The translations under genes and the position numbers were made by a program. The notes beneath the pieces were generated by a model that was not told the DNA's origin, did no database searches, and saw nothing but the letters and a program-made list of their open reading frames with translations. Positions 10,951-23,800 of a stretch of DNA of 64,000 nucleotides are shown one piece after another (the first letter of the stretch is position 1; each line of letters begins with the position of its first letter). Source of the stretch: Pleurodeles waltl (taxonomy: Eukaryota > Chordata > Amphibia > Caudata > Salamandridae); NCBI RefSeq assembly GCF_031143425.1, contig NC_090444.1, positions 1,317,949,324 to 1,318,013,323 of the forward strand. The letters are read 5' to 3'.

Positions 10951-12364
10951 GTGACTGAACCGGGGGAGGTCCCTGATCTGTCGCAGTGGCAGCAGGAAGG
11001 GGGGCCGACCAGGGAAGCATTCTGTGCAGCACAGAAGGCATGCCCTACTCTGGAGGGTTTGAGGCAGCAGGCTGCAGAGAAGGTGCCTGGCAAGGAGCCA
11101 GGATCACACCTGATTTATTGGGAGGATGACCTCCTCTATAGCGAGCCTAAGGTTCCTGAGCCTGGGTCAGCCCGTGTGCTGGTGGTATCCCAGTGCTTCA
11201 GGGCCTTGCTACTGGGATTGGCTCATGACGTGCCTTTAGCTGGACATTTGGGGCAGGAGAAGACCTTTGAGAGGCTTGTCTCCCACTTTTACTGGCCCGT
11301 AATGTGCAGGCACTCAGATGCACATTGCAGGTCTTGTCAGACTTGTCAGGCAAGTGGCAAGAGTGGGGGGAAATGTAAGGTTCCCCTCCAACCTTTACCT
11401 GCATTAGTACTCCCTTTGAGAGGGTAGTTATTGGCATTGTGGGGCCTCTGCACCCCAAGACAGCCTTGGGCGACAGGTTCAACCTGGTCTTGGTGGACCA
11501 TGCCACCCGGTACCCAGAAGCCATTCCTTTGCAGTCAGTCACTTCCCCTGTGGTGGGTTGTGCACTGATGGGGGGTTTTACCCGCATGGGGTTCCCCAAG
11601 GAAGTGGTATCTGATGAGGTACCAACTTCATATCCACGTATGTGAGTTCCCTGTGGAAAGTGTGTAAGGTGACCTACAAGTTCACCACACCTTACCACCC
11701 CCAAAGTAATGGTCTGGTTGGGAGATTCAACCACACCTTGAAAGGCATGATTCAGGGCCTATCAGAGCCCTTGAGACAGAAGTGGGATGTCCTCTTGCCA
11801 TGCCCTCTGTTCGCTTACAGGGAGGTGCCTCAAAAGGGACTTTGGTTTAGTCCCTTTGAGCTCATCTACTGCGACCCTGCGAGGGGACCTTTGAGTCTGG
11901 TGAAGGAGGCTTTGGAGAAAGCTCCTAGTAAACCCCCCCAGGATGTATTTAGCTACATGCTGGCCTTGAGAAACCAGACTGCCCGCTTCAGGAGTCTCGC
12001 TCAGGAGAACCTGGAAGCAAGCCAGGAGGATATGAAACGGTGGTACGACCTGAATGCCACTCTGGTCGAGTTTCAACTTGGTCAGAAAGTGTGGGTGATT
12101 GTGCCATTGGAGCCTAGGGTGCTCCAGGATAAGTGGACTGGGCCATTTGAGGTGGTGGAGCACAATAGTGAAGTCATCTACCTGGTGGACTTGCAGTCTC
12201 CAAGGAACCCTTTAAGGGTCCTGCATGTCAACCGCCTCAAACCTCCCTTTGAGCGGACTGAACTGTCCATGCTCCTTGCGACAGATGACGGGGTGAAGGA
12301 GGAGAGTGAGCCTCTTCCTGACCTCCTGTCTTCAGGAGAAAAAATGGGTCAGTGGAGGGACTGA
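10951..12364 (+). pseudogene. Gmr1-1 integrase, placed before RT
   Basis: The HHCC zinc module (HDVPLAGHLGQEKTFERL...CRSCQTC) lies at 11222-11350. The catalytic core follows (11420-11740), then a GPY/F module (DKWTGPFEVVE near 12130) and a C-terminal tail. The first catalytic Asp is Gly (VVIGIVGPL, where copy 2 has GIDIVGP). The Glu is also Gly (NGLVGRFNHT). A 1-bp loss at SDE/RG (about 11609) shifts the frame. The enzyme normally inserts cDNA into chromosomes; this one cannot be active. Its position between protease and RT is the reverse of ordinary Ty3/gypsy order. Confidence 0.85.
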
Positions 12365-13500
12365 TCCTCTCCCCTTCCATGACAGAGGAGCAGCAGGGTT
12401 ACTGTTGCCACATGTTGGGACAGTTTGCCTCACTGTTCTCCCTGATCCCAGGAGTCACACACTTGTGCACACATGATGTGGACACTTGGGACAGTGCACC
12501 TATTAAACAAAATGTTTGCAGGGTGACTGACAGGGTGAGGGCATGCATTAAGGATGAAGAATCCAAAATGCTTACCCTAAGGGTTATTGAGCTCTCCTGC
12601 AGTCCTTGGGCCAGCCCAGTGGTATTGGTCCCAAGGGCTGCTGCACCTGGTGCCACTCTAGAACTCAAGTTCTGTGTGGACTACTGGGGACTCAATGCGG
12701 TCAGCAAGACTGACGCACACCCCATCCCTCGAGCTGATGAGCTCATTGACCAGTTAGGAGCTGCCAAGTACTTCAGTACGTTTGACTTAACACCAGGGAC
12801 ACCAGGTAGGGAGTGGCCAGGTGGCACCCCTACAGCCAAAAATTGATACAATTCTGGCTTGGGAGCCTCCCAAGCCCCAAACTGAAGTGAGAGCCTTTTT
12901 AGGTCTCACAGGATACTACAGGAGGTTTGTCAAGGGTTATGGTACCATTGTTTCCCCCTTGACTGAGTTGACTTCGAAGAAGCAACCCAGGAAAGTGATC
13001 ATGACAGAGGCTTGCCAGAATGCTTTTGATGCCCTGAAGGCTGCCATGTGCACAGCACCTGTGCTGACGGCACCTGATGACTCCAAGGAGTTTGTTGTGC
13101 AAACAGATGCCTCAGAGTATGGTATTGGAGCAGTGCTCTCACAGCTAAATGAAAGGGCCAAGATCAACCCATAGCCTTCATTAGCAGGAGGTTACTTCCC
13201 AGGGAACATAGGTGGAGTGCCATAGAACATGAAGCGTTTGCTGTGGTCTGGGCACTGAAGAAGCTAGGACCCTACTTGTTTAGGACTCGCTTCTGAGTTC
13301 AGACCGACTAAAGGCCCCTCAGATGGTAATGCAGATGAGGGGTGAGAATCCAAAACTGTTGAGGTGGTCCATTTCCCTACAGGGGACGGACTTTACGGTG
13401 GAACACCATCCTGGTACAGAACACGCCAATGCTGATGGTCTGTCCAGGTTCTTCCGCTTTAGTGATAAGAACTCCCAGGAGGTTGGGTAGTTGCTCCCCA
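12365..13500 (+). pseudogene. Gmr1-1 reverse transcriptase and RNase H (RT core deleted)
   Basis: RT fingers are readable up to ADELIDQLGAAKYFSTFDLT (12736-12789). The frame then jumps to PKIDTILAWEPPKPQTEVRA (from about 12843), so the palm with the YxDD box is missing. The RT connection (FLGLTGYYRRFV) and RNase H follow (QTDASEYGIGAVLSQ at 13101-13145; tail EHHPGTEHANADGLSRF near 13401). Stops and shifts occur near 13172 and 13296. It normally copies RNA to DNA. Confidence 0.85.
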
Positions 13501-13507
13501 CTTTCAG

Positions 13508-13520
13508 CTGGGGGGACACA
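13508..13520 (+). promoter_or_regulatory. Polypurine tract of Gmr1-1
   Basis: GCTGGGGGGACACA lies immediately upstream of the 3' LTR TGTTAG. This is a purine-rich primer site for plus-strand DNA synthesis. Confidence 0.6.
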
Positions 13521-14470
13521 TGTTAGATTTTTCATCCTTGGCGTGGTCCCCCTTAACTTTTTGCCTCTGTTTCCCAGGTTGTTGATGTGTGCTGGACTCT
13601 GATTTTGCTGTTTTTATTACTCTGGGCACTTTACCACTGCTAACCAGTGCTAAAGTGCAAGTTCTCCTATACAAAATGTGTATGTAATTGGCTTATCCAT
13701 GATTGGCATATTTGATTTATTAGTAAGTCCCTAGTACAGTGCACTAGAGGTGCCCAGGGCCTGTAAATCAAATGCTACTAGTGGGCCTGAAGCACTGGTT
13801 GTGCCATCTGCATAAGTAGCTCTGTAATCATGTCTCAGACCTGCCACTCCAGTGTCTGTGTATGCAGTTTTAACTGTAAATTCGACTTGGCAAGTGCACC
13901 CACTTGCCAGGCTTAAACCGTCCCTTTTCTTACATGTCAGAAACTCCTAAGGTAGGTCCTAGGTAGCCCCAACGGCAGGGTGCAGTGTATGGTTAAGGTA
14001 GGACATATTGGGCCTGATTACAACTTTGGAGGAGGTGTTAATCCGTCCCAAATGTGACGGATATACCACCAGCCGTATTACGAGTTCCATAGGATATAAT
14101 GGACTCGTAATACGGCTGGTGGTATATCCGTCACTTTACCGTCACTTTTGGGACGGATTAACACCCCCTCCAAAGTTGTAATCAGGCCCATAGTAATCTG
14201 TTTTATATGTCCTGACAGTGAAATATTGCAAAATTAGTTTTTCAATGTTGCAAGGCCTGTCTCTCTCATAGGTTAAATCTTATTAAAGTGTAGATTCCCT
14301 TTGGGAGCGGATGGACATGTGGAGTTTGTGGTCTCTGAGCTCACAATTTAAAAATGCATCTTTTAGTAACGTTGATTTTAAGATTGTGCGTTTGAAAATG
14401 CCACTTTTAGAAAGTGAGCATTTTTTTGCTTATACCATTTCTGTGACTCTGTCTGTTTGTGGATTCCCTG
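13521..14470 (+). repeat. 3' LTR of Gmr1-1, left fragment
   Basis: Begins TGTTAGATTTTTCATCC and matches 7352-7628 closely. It then continues into ~490 bp absent from the 5' LTR, carries a MITE at 14009-14190 and is cut at 14470 by Harbinger-2 (CTG duplication 14468-14470). Confidence 0.88.
14009..14190. mobile_element. Palindromic Harbinger-type MITE
   Basis: A 182-bp element reading TGGGCCTGATTACAACTTTG from each end. Almost the whole element is one inverted repeat, with arms continuing through GGTGTTAATCCGTCCC and GACGGATATACCACCAGCC around a short centre near 14090-14100. The termini resemble the Harbinger-1 right end. The TSD is not clear: flanks are TAT and TAG, sharing TA. Confidence 0.85.
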
Positions 14471-14864
14471 GGGCATATTTATACTCTGCTTGCGCCAAAT
14501 GTGCGTCAAACATTTTGTCGCACAATCGACGCAAACCGTGCACCATATTTAAACTTTGACATCTGAGCCCACGAATGCCAAAATTCCGCTGTGTGCGTCA
14601 TTTTCTGGATGCGGGAAACCGCCTTGCATTAATGACATGCAAGGTAGGCGTTCCTGTCCAAAAAATGACTTAAACACCCGTGCGCCTTATTTATGCTACC
14701 GCGCAAAAATCCCGCACGGCCGGGAGGCGGAGTCGGAAAATGACACACAGCCTGATTTGCGTAAAAAAATAACACCTGGGTCAGGGCAAGCGTTAAAATG
14801 GGGCAAACACACCTGTACTTAATGAAAACACACAGAAGCAACAGCAGAGCTCCAAAAGGAAGAC

Positions 14865-17164
14865 ATGGAGGTGCTTTTCATCCAGCATGCATGAAGACAC
14901 AGAGCACAGGACCAACAACAACAGCTTCCACAACACCAGCAGGGACCCCAAAGGCAACACAGAAGGCAGGAGAGGATACTCTGCACCAGGACAACCCTTC
15001 TGGGACTCCGCCAACAATACATCATTCAGAGGTACAGGCTCAACTGGCAAGCCATTCAGCAGCTGCTGCGCAACATTGAGCCACAGTTGGCACACAGCTT
15101 GCAGACACCCTGCACCATTCCACCAGAAACCAAGCTGCTAGCTGTACTCCGCATGTTGGCAAGTGGCTCCTTTCAAACCACTGGTGCCTTGGTTGCTGGG
15201 ATCTCACAGCCATCATTCCCCGCCTTCCTACCCAAGGTACTGGATGCTATCATCTCCCTCACACCCCGCCACATCAGCTTCCCCAACACACAGCAGAAGC
15301 AGCACGAGACAAAACAGGGGTTTTACCAAATGAATGGCTTCCCACACATCCTTGGTGCCATTGACTGCACACATGTACGCCTTGTGCCACCTGCTGCAAC
15401 CGAAAATCTATACCGCAACAGGAAGCACACATACTCCATCAATGTGCAGGCCATTTTCAATCACCGGGGTTTGATCACCAACATGGTGGCAAAGTATCCT
15501 GGGAGAGTACATGATTCATTCATCTTCCGTCACTGCACCATCAATCAACACTTCCAGGATGGACGATATGGAAATGGTCTACTTGTTGGTAAGTACAGAA
15601 GCCCAGTTATATACACACGGCACAGCAACCCTCTAGGACACACAACACATACACCACGACATCGACATGTGGACAGGAAGACAATGAGGTTGTGACACCG
15701 CTAGGCATGTTTGATATCCTCACCCAATGAGATACACACCTAGGGACAAATGACAGTTCCAGATAACAACTGATGCCACTCCACAGACACAAGGGGACAA
15801 TTTAAAACAACACAATCACAAAGACATGGCCGCAACTGGCAGTATAATTTTGAAGATTAATCTTTCAATATCACATCAATAACACTCAATCAAACACCCT
15901 TCCAAAAAATGTAATGTGTTTTGCTGCAGGTCAAACACCATGACACACATAGCATGATGATTACAATGAAGGTCACATGCAATCATTGAGGCTGTACCAA
16001 TATCTCACATCATTCCTGCTCTCACATTGTCCACTGCCAATCAGCAAGTGGACTGTGCGAAGAACACATCTTGATGGGACAATATTGAAAGTGCACATTC
16101 CTACACATACGCATTGTGACAAATTAACACACACAAAAGATGTACAGGCATACGGACCTTCTGATACTCAAAATGACAACCTCACAACCAAGTTAGCCAT
16201 TTGAACTAGAACATGTTCAGTAGTATAGGTAGACGTTACAACCTGAGTTGACTTGGCTAGGGCAGAGAAATAGGTCTGCAGTGAACTTGTCACACATGTG
16301 AAATTAGTGCATAGTCAATTGTTAACACGTCAGTGCTGACAACGTACGGAGATGTGTTGCACATTGCCAAATCTAAGGGTCTCACTGATGGTTAAATAAT
16401 TCTATTGCATATGTGAAATTGGATGGGATGTATATAGATGCAACCCTGTTACCACCACTGTGGAATTGATTCTGTGTATGGAAGTATCATGTCACCCCCA
16501 GTTAAGACACAGGGACACCTATTTCACATGACACAATGCAAGGGAGTACATACTGTACTGCAATTCAACAAAAATACTGCTGACATCCGGTCAACAGCCA
16601 AACACCCGTTCAGATAAGGAAACAACCCAGTGCTGATGGTACATCCTAGAAGCCTAGGATTCCACACAATAACACAAACACTGATGAGTTACAGACAACA
16701 CAAGAGAACAACTGCCATGCAATGTGATAATTATGGTGCAAGGTACATCAATGTGTTCTCACTCATTTTCTCTTTCAGCTGATCAGGGGTATGGGATCCA
16801 GCCATGGATCATGACCCCGCTTGCAAACCCAAGCACTGCAGCAGAGCGTGCCTATTATGAGGCACATAGGAGGACACGCACCATAGTTGAGAGGACCTTT
16901 GGCATCCTGAAGTCAAGATTCAGGTGCCTCAGCATCACCGGAGGCAGCCTCCTATACTCACCAGAAATGGTGTGCAAAATAATTTTGACCTGTGCGATCC
17001 TGCACAACATATGTGTAAGAAGGAATATTACCCTATATGAACCTGACCCACAAATGCCTGAAGAGGAGGAAGAGGAGGATGCTGTCCATCAACATGAGGG
17101 GGATCATCCAAACACAGCTGCAGTATTGCGTCGGAGAAAGCATATTGTCCAAAATGTCTTTTAA
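14865..17164 (+). pseudogene. HARBI1-like transposase of Harbinger-2 (two exons, early stop)
   Basis: Start ATG at 14865. Codon 10 is TGA (14892), probably from CGA. After it the frame is open through a Gln-rich stretch and the conserved N-terminus (RYRLNWQAIQQLLRNIEPQL). Exon 1 ends at 15588 (GTAAGT donor). Exon 2 begins at 16779 (TCTTTCAG acceptor) in the same phase and ends at 17164. DDE residues: Asp in GAIDCTHVRLV (near 15361), Asp in ADQGYG (16781), Glu in IVERTFGILKSRF (near 16888). The C-terminus is acidic (EEEEEEDAVHQ). A polyadenylation signal AATAAA lies at 17201-17206. The 1190-bp intron shows nothing else. If translation can begin downstream of the stop the protein might still function; otherwise it is a pseudogene with one lesion. 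Confidence 0.85.
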
Positions 17165-17200
17165 CTCTACTCATCCATCACCACTGTCTTACCATATGTC

Positions 17201-17206
17201 AATAAA
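17201..17206 (+). terminator. Polyadenylation signal of the Harbinger-2 transposase
   Basis: AATAAA 37 bp after the stop codon. Confidence 0.6.
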
Positions 17207-17344
17207 CACCTATTCTAATCCCTATATCATGGCCTGGATAATCATTTTTGCAAAACATTATCTCTAACTATCAGAATCAGAGTGTAGCCTCATGGAGCAT
17301 TGCAGAAATACAGATTAGGACACAGAAAAATCCAAATCTGTTTA

Positions 17345-17668
17345 CACAACACCGGACCCACCTACCTAAACACCAGACTCAACTTCTACGTCCCCACACG
17401 TCAACTCCGCTCCGCCAACCTCGCCCTCGCCATCGTCCCCCGAATCCAGCGCAAGACCTCTGGCGACAGATCCTTCTCCTTCCTCGCCGCCAAGACCTGG
17501 AACTCTCTCCCCACCTCACTACGCCAGACCCAGGACCTCCTCACCTTCAGGAGACTTCTCAAGACATGGCTCTTCGAACGCTAGCAGCACCCCCCACCCC
17601 CAGCGCCTCGAAACCCTGTCGGGTACATAGCGCGCTTTATAAATTCACTGATTGATTGATTGATTGAT
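17345..17668 (+). mobile_element. 5'-truncated LINE fragment (L2/CR1-type C-terminus)
   Basis: Encodes only the last ~70 residues of a LINE ORF2, with the family-typical FLAAKTWNSLPTSLR and FRRLLKTWLF. A short 3' UTR ending GCGCTTTATAAA and a (TGAT)n tail (about 17648-17668) follow. The tail and extreme 5' truncation mark a retrotransposed LINE end. It inserted downstream of the Harbinger-2 transposase. Confidence 0.8.
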
Positions 17669-20600
17669 GCGTATGAATGTACGGCCACATTCACACACAC
17701 TGTAAATGACATATCTCCTGTACATTTCACATTTGAAGGGCAATAGCAGAGGACCACACTTATTTCACACATACTTGTTGGCAACATGGTTCATTGCAGC
17801 ATATGGCACACAACTAAGACACCATCAGTCAATATGGGAAGAAAATGTCTCATACATGAGGCAGTGGATGTGCTATTGCATTGGGGACAAGAAGGTATAA
17901 CCAGACTCTTGACAGCAGTAAGTCTTACATCACCTGTCTTTGCAAGGACTATGTGTGACAAGATTCCCATATAAGCAGCAAATTGATAGCACAAGTGCCC
18001 CATGTATGACTAGCATTGCTCACATGACATCCCCTGCACATGGCAGCTGATGTCCTAAGTCCAGCCACACCAATGTTCCCTGTCTCACCCCACCCTTCTT
18101 CAGAGGTCCCTGGAATGGGAATATGTGTCCCCAGACAATCCCTCCTCTACACACACCCAGACTCTCAATGTTAATCCAGTGTGCTTCCCTCTTTAGTATG
18201 GTATGCCATAGTCATTGTACTTCTGTCTGCATGGACGACAGGTTAAATAATGCACTGCCTTGTAGTCTGTAGGACCTGTAATCACCTGTACATTGCTTCC
18301 TATGTGAAAGTTACTGTTGGCTCTTTGAACTTTAATCTCACCTACAGGACTTGTGAGAGACTGATCCTGCACACACCTGTGAGCACCTCCATGGATATGA
18401 ACATGCGCTGCCCTTGCAGCTGCCTGGAACAGCATAGAAACTGCCATTTTATCTAAAAGACTGTTATGTATTGCGGTAAAAATCAGCTGTGTAACGCAGC
18501 CCTTGGGTTAATGTGTTACGTTCCAACACACAGGAGGAACACAGTTTTCACAGTGTTGTTCCACCTTTGATCAGTCTCAGTCTGACCACTGTGTATTTAC
18601 CTTGTTAAATGTTTGGATCCTGATTGACCCTGCATCCTGTTAGCCTGACTGGTTCCTGTGTTTGCGTTACCCTAAATGTTCCTTGTGGCTACATTTGTAT
18701 CATAGTTGCTTTCCCAACCCTCACTTTCCTCCTGGGGTATTGTGTCAGTTGGGTCTACAATGCACACTCAAATACATTGTATAGCATAATCAGTTTATTT
18801 ATCGTACCATGGGGGGGGAACTTGTCTCCAAATAGCCGAATCATGGCCTATCTCTTGTCTGGGTTTCATGTATGCATGAGTGACAAATATTGACAGTGTA
18901 CTATAGCTGTATGCATGAATTAGGTATGCTGCCTCCAGCACAACAAACAACGTCAGATAATGTGCATGAAATGTCTACAAATGTTAGGACCCTGACAGTC
19001 CGCACGCTGATTCACATTGCTTGCATGGTGAATAGCTGTGAGATTTATCAGCACAGAGGCACTGATGTTCCCAGATGCAGTGGGAATTTTAGGGGCCAAC
19101 CTGTGTACAAATGTTGTGAGGACACCTGCCGGTATAAGAATCCTGAGACATTAACTTTGTCAGCACACCAAGGTTGCTCTGTTGTCAGTCTCATAACACG
19201 TCTGCAGTGACAGAGCTGGACTATCCCCATGTGTGTTCTCAATTCCTCATTGGCTTTCCTTCTATTGATCTGCGAAGGATACTTTGTAGATACAGGAAAC
19301 GCCTCAACAGACTAATGACTAGACCTGTACGTAACTATGACAACATAGACCCCAATAATGATACAGGCGAAACATTGGCCCACACACGTGAACCAGACAC
19401 CTCTGTGCATTTTACCACTGGAAATATGTGAACACGTGCTGCTTGGTCTGCTGGCCCTCCACTGCCACAGGAGAGACATGGCTCATTTATATGACTCCAA
19501 CTGTGGCATAACATTACAATTTGTATTATATTTGTTACCCGGTGTCACAAACAAAGTACCCACATAGCATTATCCCATGCCTGACTCATGGTGGGTAAAC
19601 AAGCAAATGCCTTGGAAGTAGTATCCAACATTCCAGGACATGTGATGGCTAAGTTTTGTAACATTGCCATGAACAACCGTCTGCTATCTATCCTGTGCAT
19701 GCTTTGTCATTAGTGGTGCGTATGTTCTAAAAAACCTAGGAAGTGCACACAGCAGTTGTTGCTACGTGTATGACTAACACATGTCCTCTCTCATTTCCAC
19801 ACTGAATAGCATCTGAGGGTTGGACACATTGACTCCACATGCATACAAGCAGATTTGCAAAAATGCATCTTGTGATGGTCACACAGTGGGACAACAACAA
19901 TAATAGTAGCCAAATCACACACATTGACCTCTAGGTATTGATTTACTGTATTGCTTTGGGTCACCAAACTATCCTCTCTTGACGCAAAACATGCCAAAAC
20001 TGGGTAATACCTAATTGTATCCCACACGTTTGGCCATCTATTGCGTCAGTGAAGAGTGCAAATCCGGTACAACAAGTGGAGGATCATGGTCCGCAGTAGT
20101 ATGATCTGTCACATGTGCCCATACACCGTAATGCCCAATGTGGGTGCAAGCAGCCTATCTCTGTATTGTCACAACTGTCATGTACTATTACAAATGAGAA
20201 ATGACCCAAACCCAGTTAAAGACAGAAATGTTGACGCATTCGTGTCAAAAAAGACACACATGCAAAAAAAAATTACGCATATGCATCGAAATGACGCACA
20301 TTGCCATGAAACATCCATTGGCCCTGAGCGGTAATTCCCACACTGTACCCCCTGAAATTGGTTAAGTATGAAACATATTTCAAAATATGGATGCAGGGTT
20401 ATTCCTAAGCATGTGTGTCAAAAAACAATGATGCACAGACTGTAAATGTCATAATATTTTGACGCATCAAAATAAAAACGCACTGCATTTGAGGCAGGAA
20501 GTGATGTAATAGGATATCCTGTTTACAGAATTGGTACAGTGGGTGTACTTTCACTTTCACTTTGCAGTCTGTGATATTTCCTGACTGTATGGCTGAGTTT

Positions 20601-20869
20601 TGACTTGTCTCTATGTGCAATTTGTGAATTTGTCTCCAGTGTGGTCTTTAAATTGTATTTTTGTGTTTCATAACTGTCTGTGGTATCCTGTCTTAGTGTT
20701 TTATTGGTCATTTGTGTTGTCAACATTTGTCTTTGTTGTGTTGGGAGTCCGTTGTGGGTAGTGGTAGTTTGGGTATAGTTGGGCTCTGTTCTTCGTTATT
20801 TTTCATTTCCCTGTCCTATTTTAGCTCTATTCTCCTCTGTACCCTTTATTCCCTTTTTTTTGTGCAAGC
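17669..20869. other. Long gene-free stretch inside Harbinger-2
   Basis: 3.2 kb with no frame or repeat that I can assign. From about 20228 to 20480 GACGCA-like words recur (GACGCATTCGTGTC, AATGACGCACATTG, TTTTGACGCATC), as in the terminal regions of this Harbinger family. The segment may be internal Harbinger-2 sequence or further unrecognised insertions. Confidence 0.4.
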
Positions 20870-23800
20870 ATGTTGGTTAGGCCTCGTCTTGGCAGGATGG
20901 GAGAGGAGGAGCTGGGTGAGTTTATTTGGCTGGTGTGCCACTTCCTACCCTTAATGATAGAGGCAGGTGGTTGTGTGATACAAGGCTATCACACAGAGGC
21001 AAGGAGGCTCTGGTGGGCAAAGGTGTTGTACCATCTCCAGAGAATCTACAACACACCGCGCAATGACCACCAGTTGAAGCACCGCTGGGCTGACCTTGTT
21101 GCCAGGGAGCAAGACCTGCTGGACCACCTGGGAATTGTGATTGGTGGCCCTGTTGGTGAGTAAAAATCAGAGTAATGTGCTCGTTTAAATGCTCTGTAGT
21201 GACAGTAGTTGATTTGTTCATGTGCTGCAGGCAATGTTTTTGAACATGTGGAATGCTAGTTAAACATACAGGGTCATATTTCTACTTTTTTAGCACCGCA
21301 ATTGCGACATGTTTTGAAGCAAGAGCGGTGCAAACTTACAAAATACAATTGTATTTTGTAAGTTTGCACCGCCTTTGTGTCAAAAAGCAGCACAAATGTG
21401 GTGCAAAAAATTTACAAATATGGGCCACAGTTGCCTGTGAGGTATCCAATATTTCCTACACATTACCGTCATTTGTTGACGCAACAGCTAGACTAACTTT
21501 CAAAACACAACAGGAGCTTGTAAATTAGTGCTGGCTTCACGTCAATTGATGATGCCAATGTGGCTCTAACATGTGTTTTATGCATGCTCTGTGAGTGTAT
21601 CAGGAAACATTTGTTTGAAATCCTGATATTTTCAAGAAATAATGTGTCCCTCAATTTTTTTGGATACATGTCTGAACTGGATTCTGACACATAAGTAACA
21701 AGTTATAGCTGACCTCAGGTAACATCTTAGACTGTTATTTGGAGTTTGTAGTGCCACATTTAAATTAGGGATGGATGGCAAAAGGTATGCAGATGGGTTC
21801 ATATCTCTATGGTTGGTGCAACTTACCATAGGTGTGGCACATCAAATGAAGAAAATGACACAAATTGAGGGCTAACAACTGTGCTTGGCCCTCCGAACAT
21901 TGTACCTGTGTGTCTTAAATTGGTCTTAGTCACAATATCTGGGTGACTGGTATTGCATTCCTCACGGAAAGTGCCTTTGCATGTCTCTCATGGATACACA
22001 TGATGAGAGGAATAAACTCCATGAATTAGTCTGCTAACTAATGAAGGAGCATGTTTGCCACCACATGATAATTAGGGCCACTGCATGTGTGCAGATATTT
22101 GTGTCTCACTCACTGGAGTCCCCGGGTCCGTACATGTTTGCAGTGGTATGTAGGATGCTGTATCGTGATGCCTGAGAGGCTTGACTTTCTGAGTTAATAT
22201 TACAGATAGTAGTTGTATTTGGAAGTGTTGTACAGTGCACAGACATTGAGCACATTTCTCCCTTCCATGCCTTACAGGTAGACCTGCCCCCTATACTATC
22301 AGAGAGGTGGCTCGATTTGCAGACCCAGACATCTCCAGTAAGTGTTGATATTTCTGTTCTGTGTTGTGTTTGCTGATGATGTGTGATTGACTCCTGTGTG
22401 TTGTACACATAGCAAGGTGTGATGCGCTGGTCAATGATCGGTTGTGTTCCTTGAGTGGAGTATCATTTTTTCCCCATCTTTGAGATGGCCAATCCTTATC
22501 GTATTGTCATAATTTGGGATTGTTGGTCAGTCCTGTAGGCACGGCAATGTGAATAGGGATGAGTTATGTGGATAAAACTTGAAATCAGAAAATTAAGCAG
22601 TGGACCATATTAGTGATTTAGTCAGCCAGTCAGACCCTGATTCTCCCAGAATAGGGGTGCCAATGTCTTACCCACAGACATCAGCTTCCCTATTCACTAA
22701 TTAACATGTTTGTCTGTATGTTTCACTTCCTAGCAGCATGTAGCTCCACATGTTGTGCTGCGAGTATGAGGCAGTTGAGTACAATGGCCTAGGTATGCAT
22801 GCAGCTCATGGCCAGAGGTGTGCTTGCATCTATCTGTTTGTTGTAAGTCATGTGTTACTGGTAGGAAATTATGTTGACAATGGGCTGCATTTCCAAAGAT
22901 AAGTGTTGATGGGATTGTCCAAGCTTTGGGTGTATCCTAGTTGGACTTCCTCCTTACCTGTGGTGTGCTGGCCAAACCCATGTACAGCTTTCCAAAGCTT
23001 CCTAGGTGTCCTTGTTGTTTGAAATTATTTGTTGATTGTCCAGCCCCCCTCCCCCCTCAGGCACAGGCGTAGGGTTATGAATACTGTACCTAGGACTGAT
23101 GATCCAAGTTTAGTACACAGACATGTAAATCTGTAAATCACTTGTCCAAACCTAAGATACCGACTCATGATTAGCAACTGCATTCTATCCTGGCAATTCC
23201 ATTTACAACTCTCAGATCTTGTGGCCCTAGACAGTCATCAAGAACATAGTAATTTGTTGGCCTGTCAGTGGTGGAGGATTTGCAGCATGATTTTTACCTG
23301 ACAAATGGCTGAACAATGATGCCACAGTCAATCCAGTTGTTACCCATCTTTTAGGGTTTTGATGTGCTATTTGATGATAGAACATGTGTAGGCTGGCTTG
23401 GCATGTACTGCCTCAGGGACAATCAGTGATCTGTATGATGATATGGGCTGTTTCAGGTACATTAGATGTATTGTCTGATTTACTTCTTGAGCCATTTCAC
23501 ACAATGAAGTACCTAATGTTTGGTTTTCTATTTGTCTTAACAGCTGCCAATATGACTCCCATCCAGATTCGAGAGTTTCAGCGCAGGGCAATGCGTTACC
23601 TACACATTCTGGATGTGGAGTCTGGGTTCCGCAACATGGCAAGGCGTTATCGCCATGAAAGAGCCTCCGGAGTGTGGAGGGCATTTGACCAAGGGGGCCC
23701 TTCCATGTCCACCACAGCCACCACCACCAGCACCACCACTACCACCCAGGTGGCACCATCATTAGCAGGGACCATCAACATCCACAGCTCCAGGACCTGT

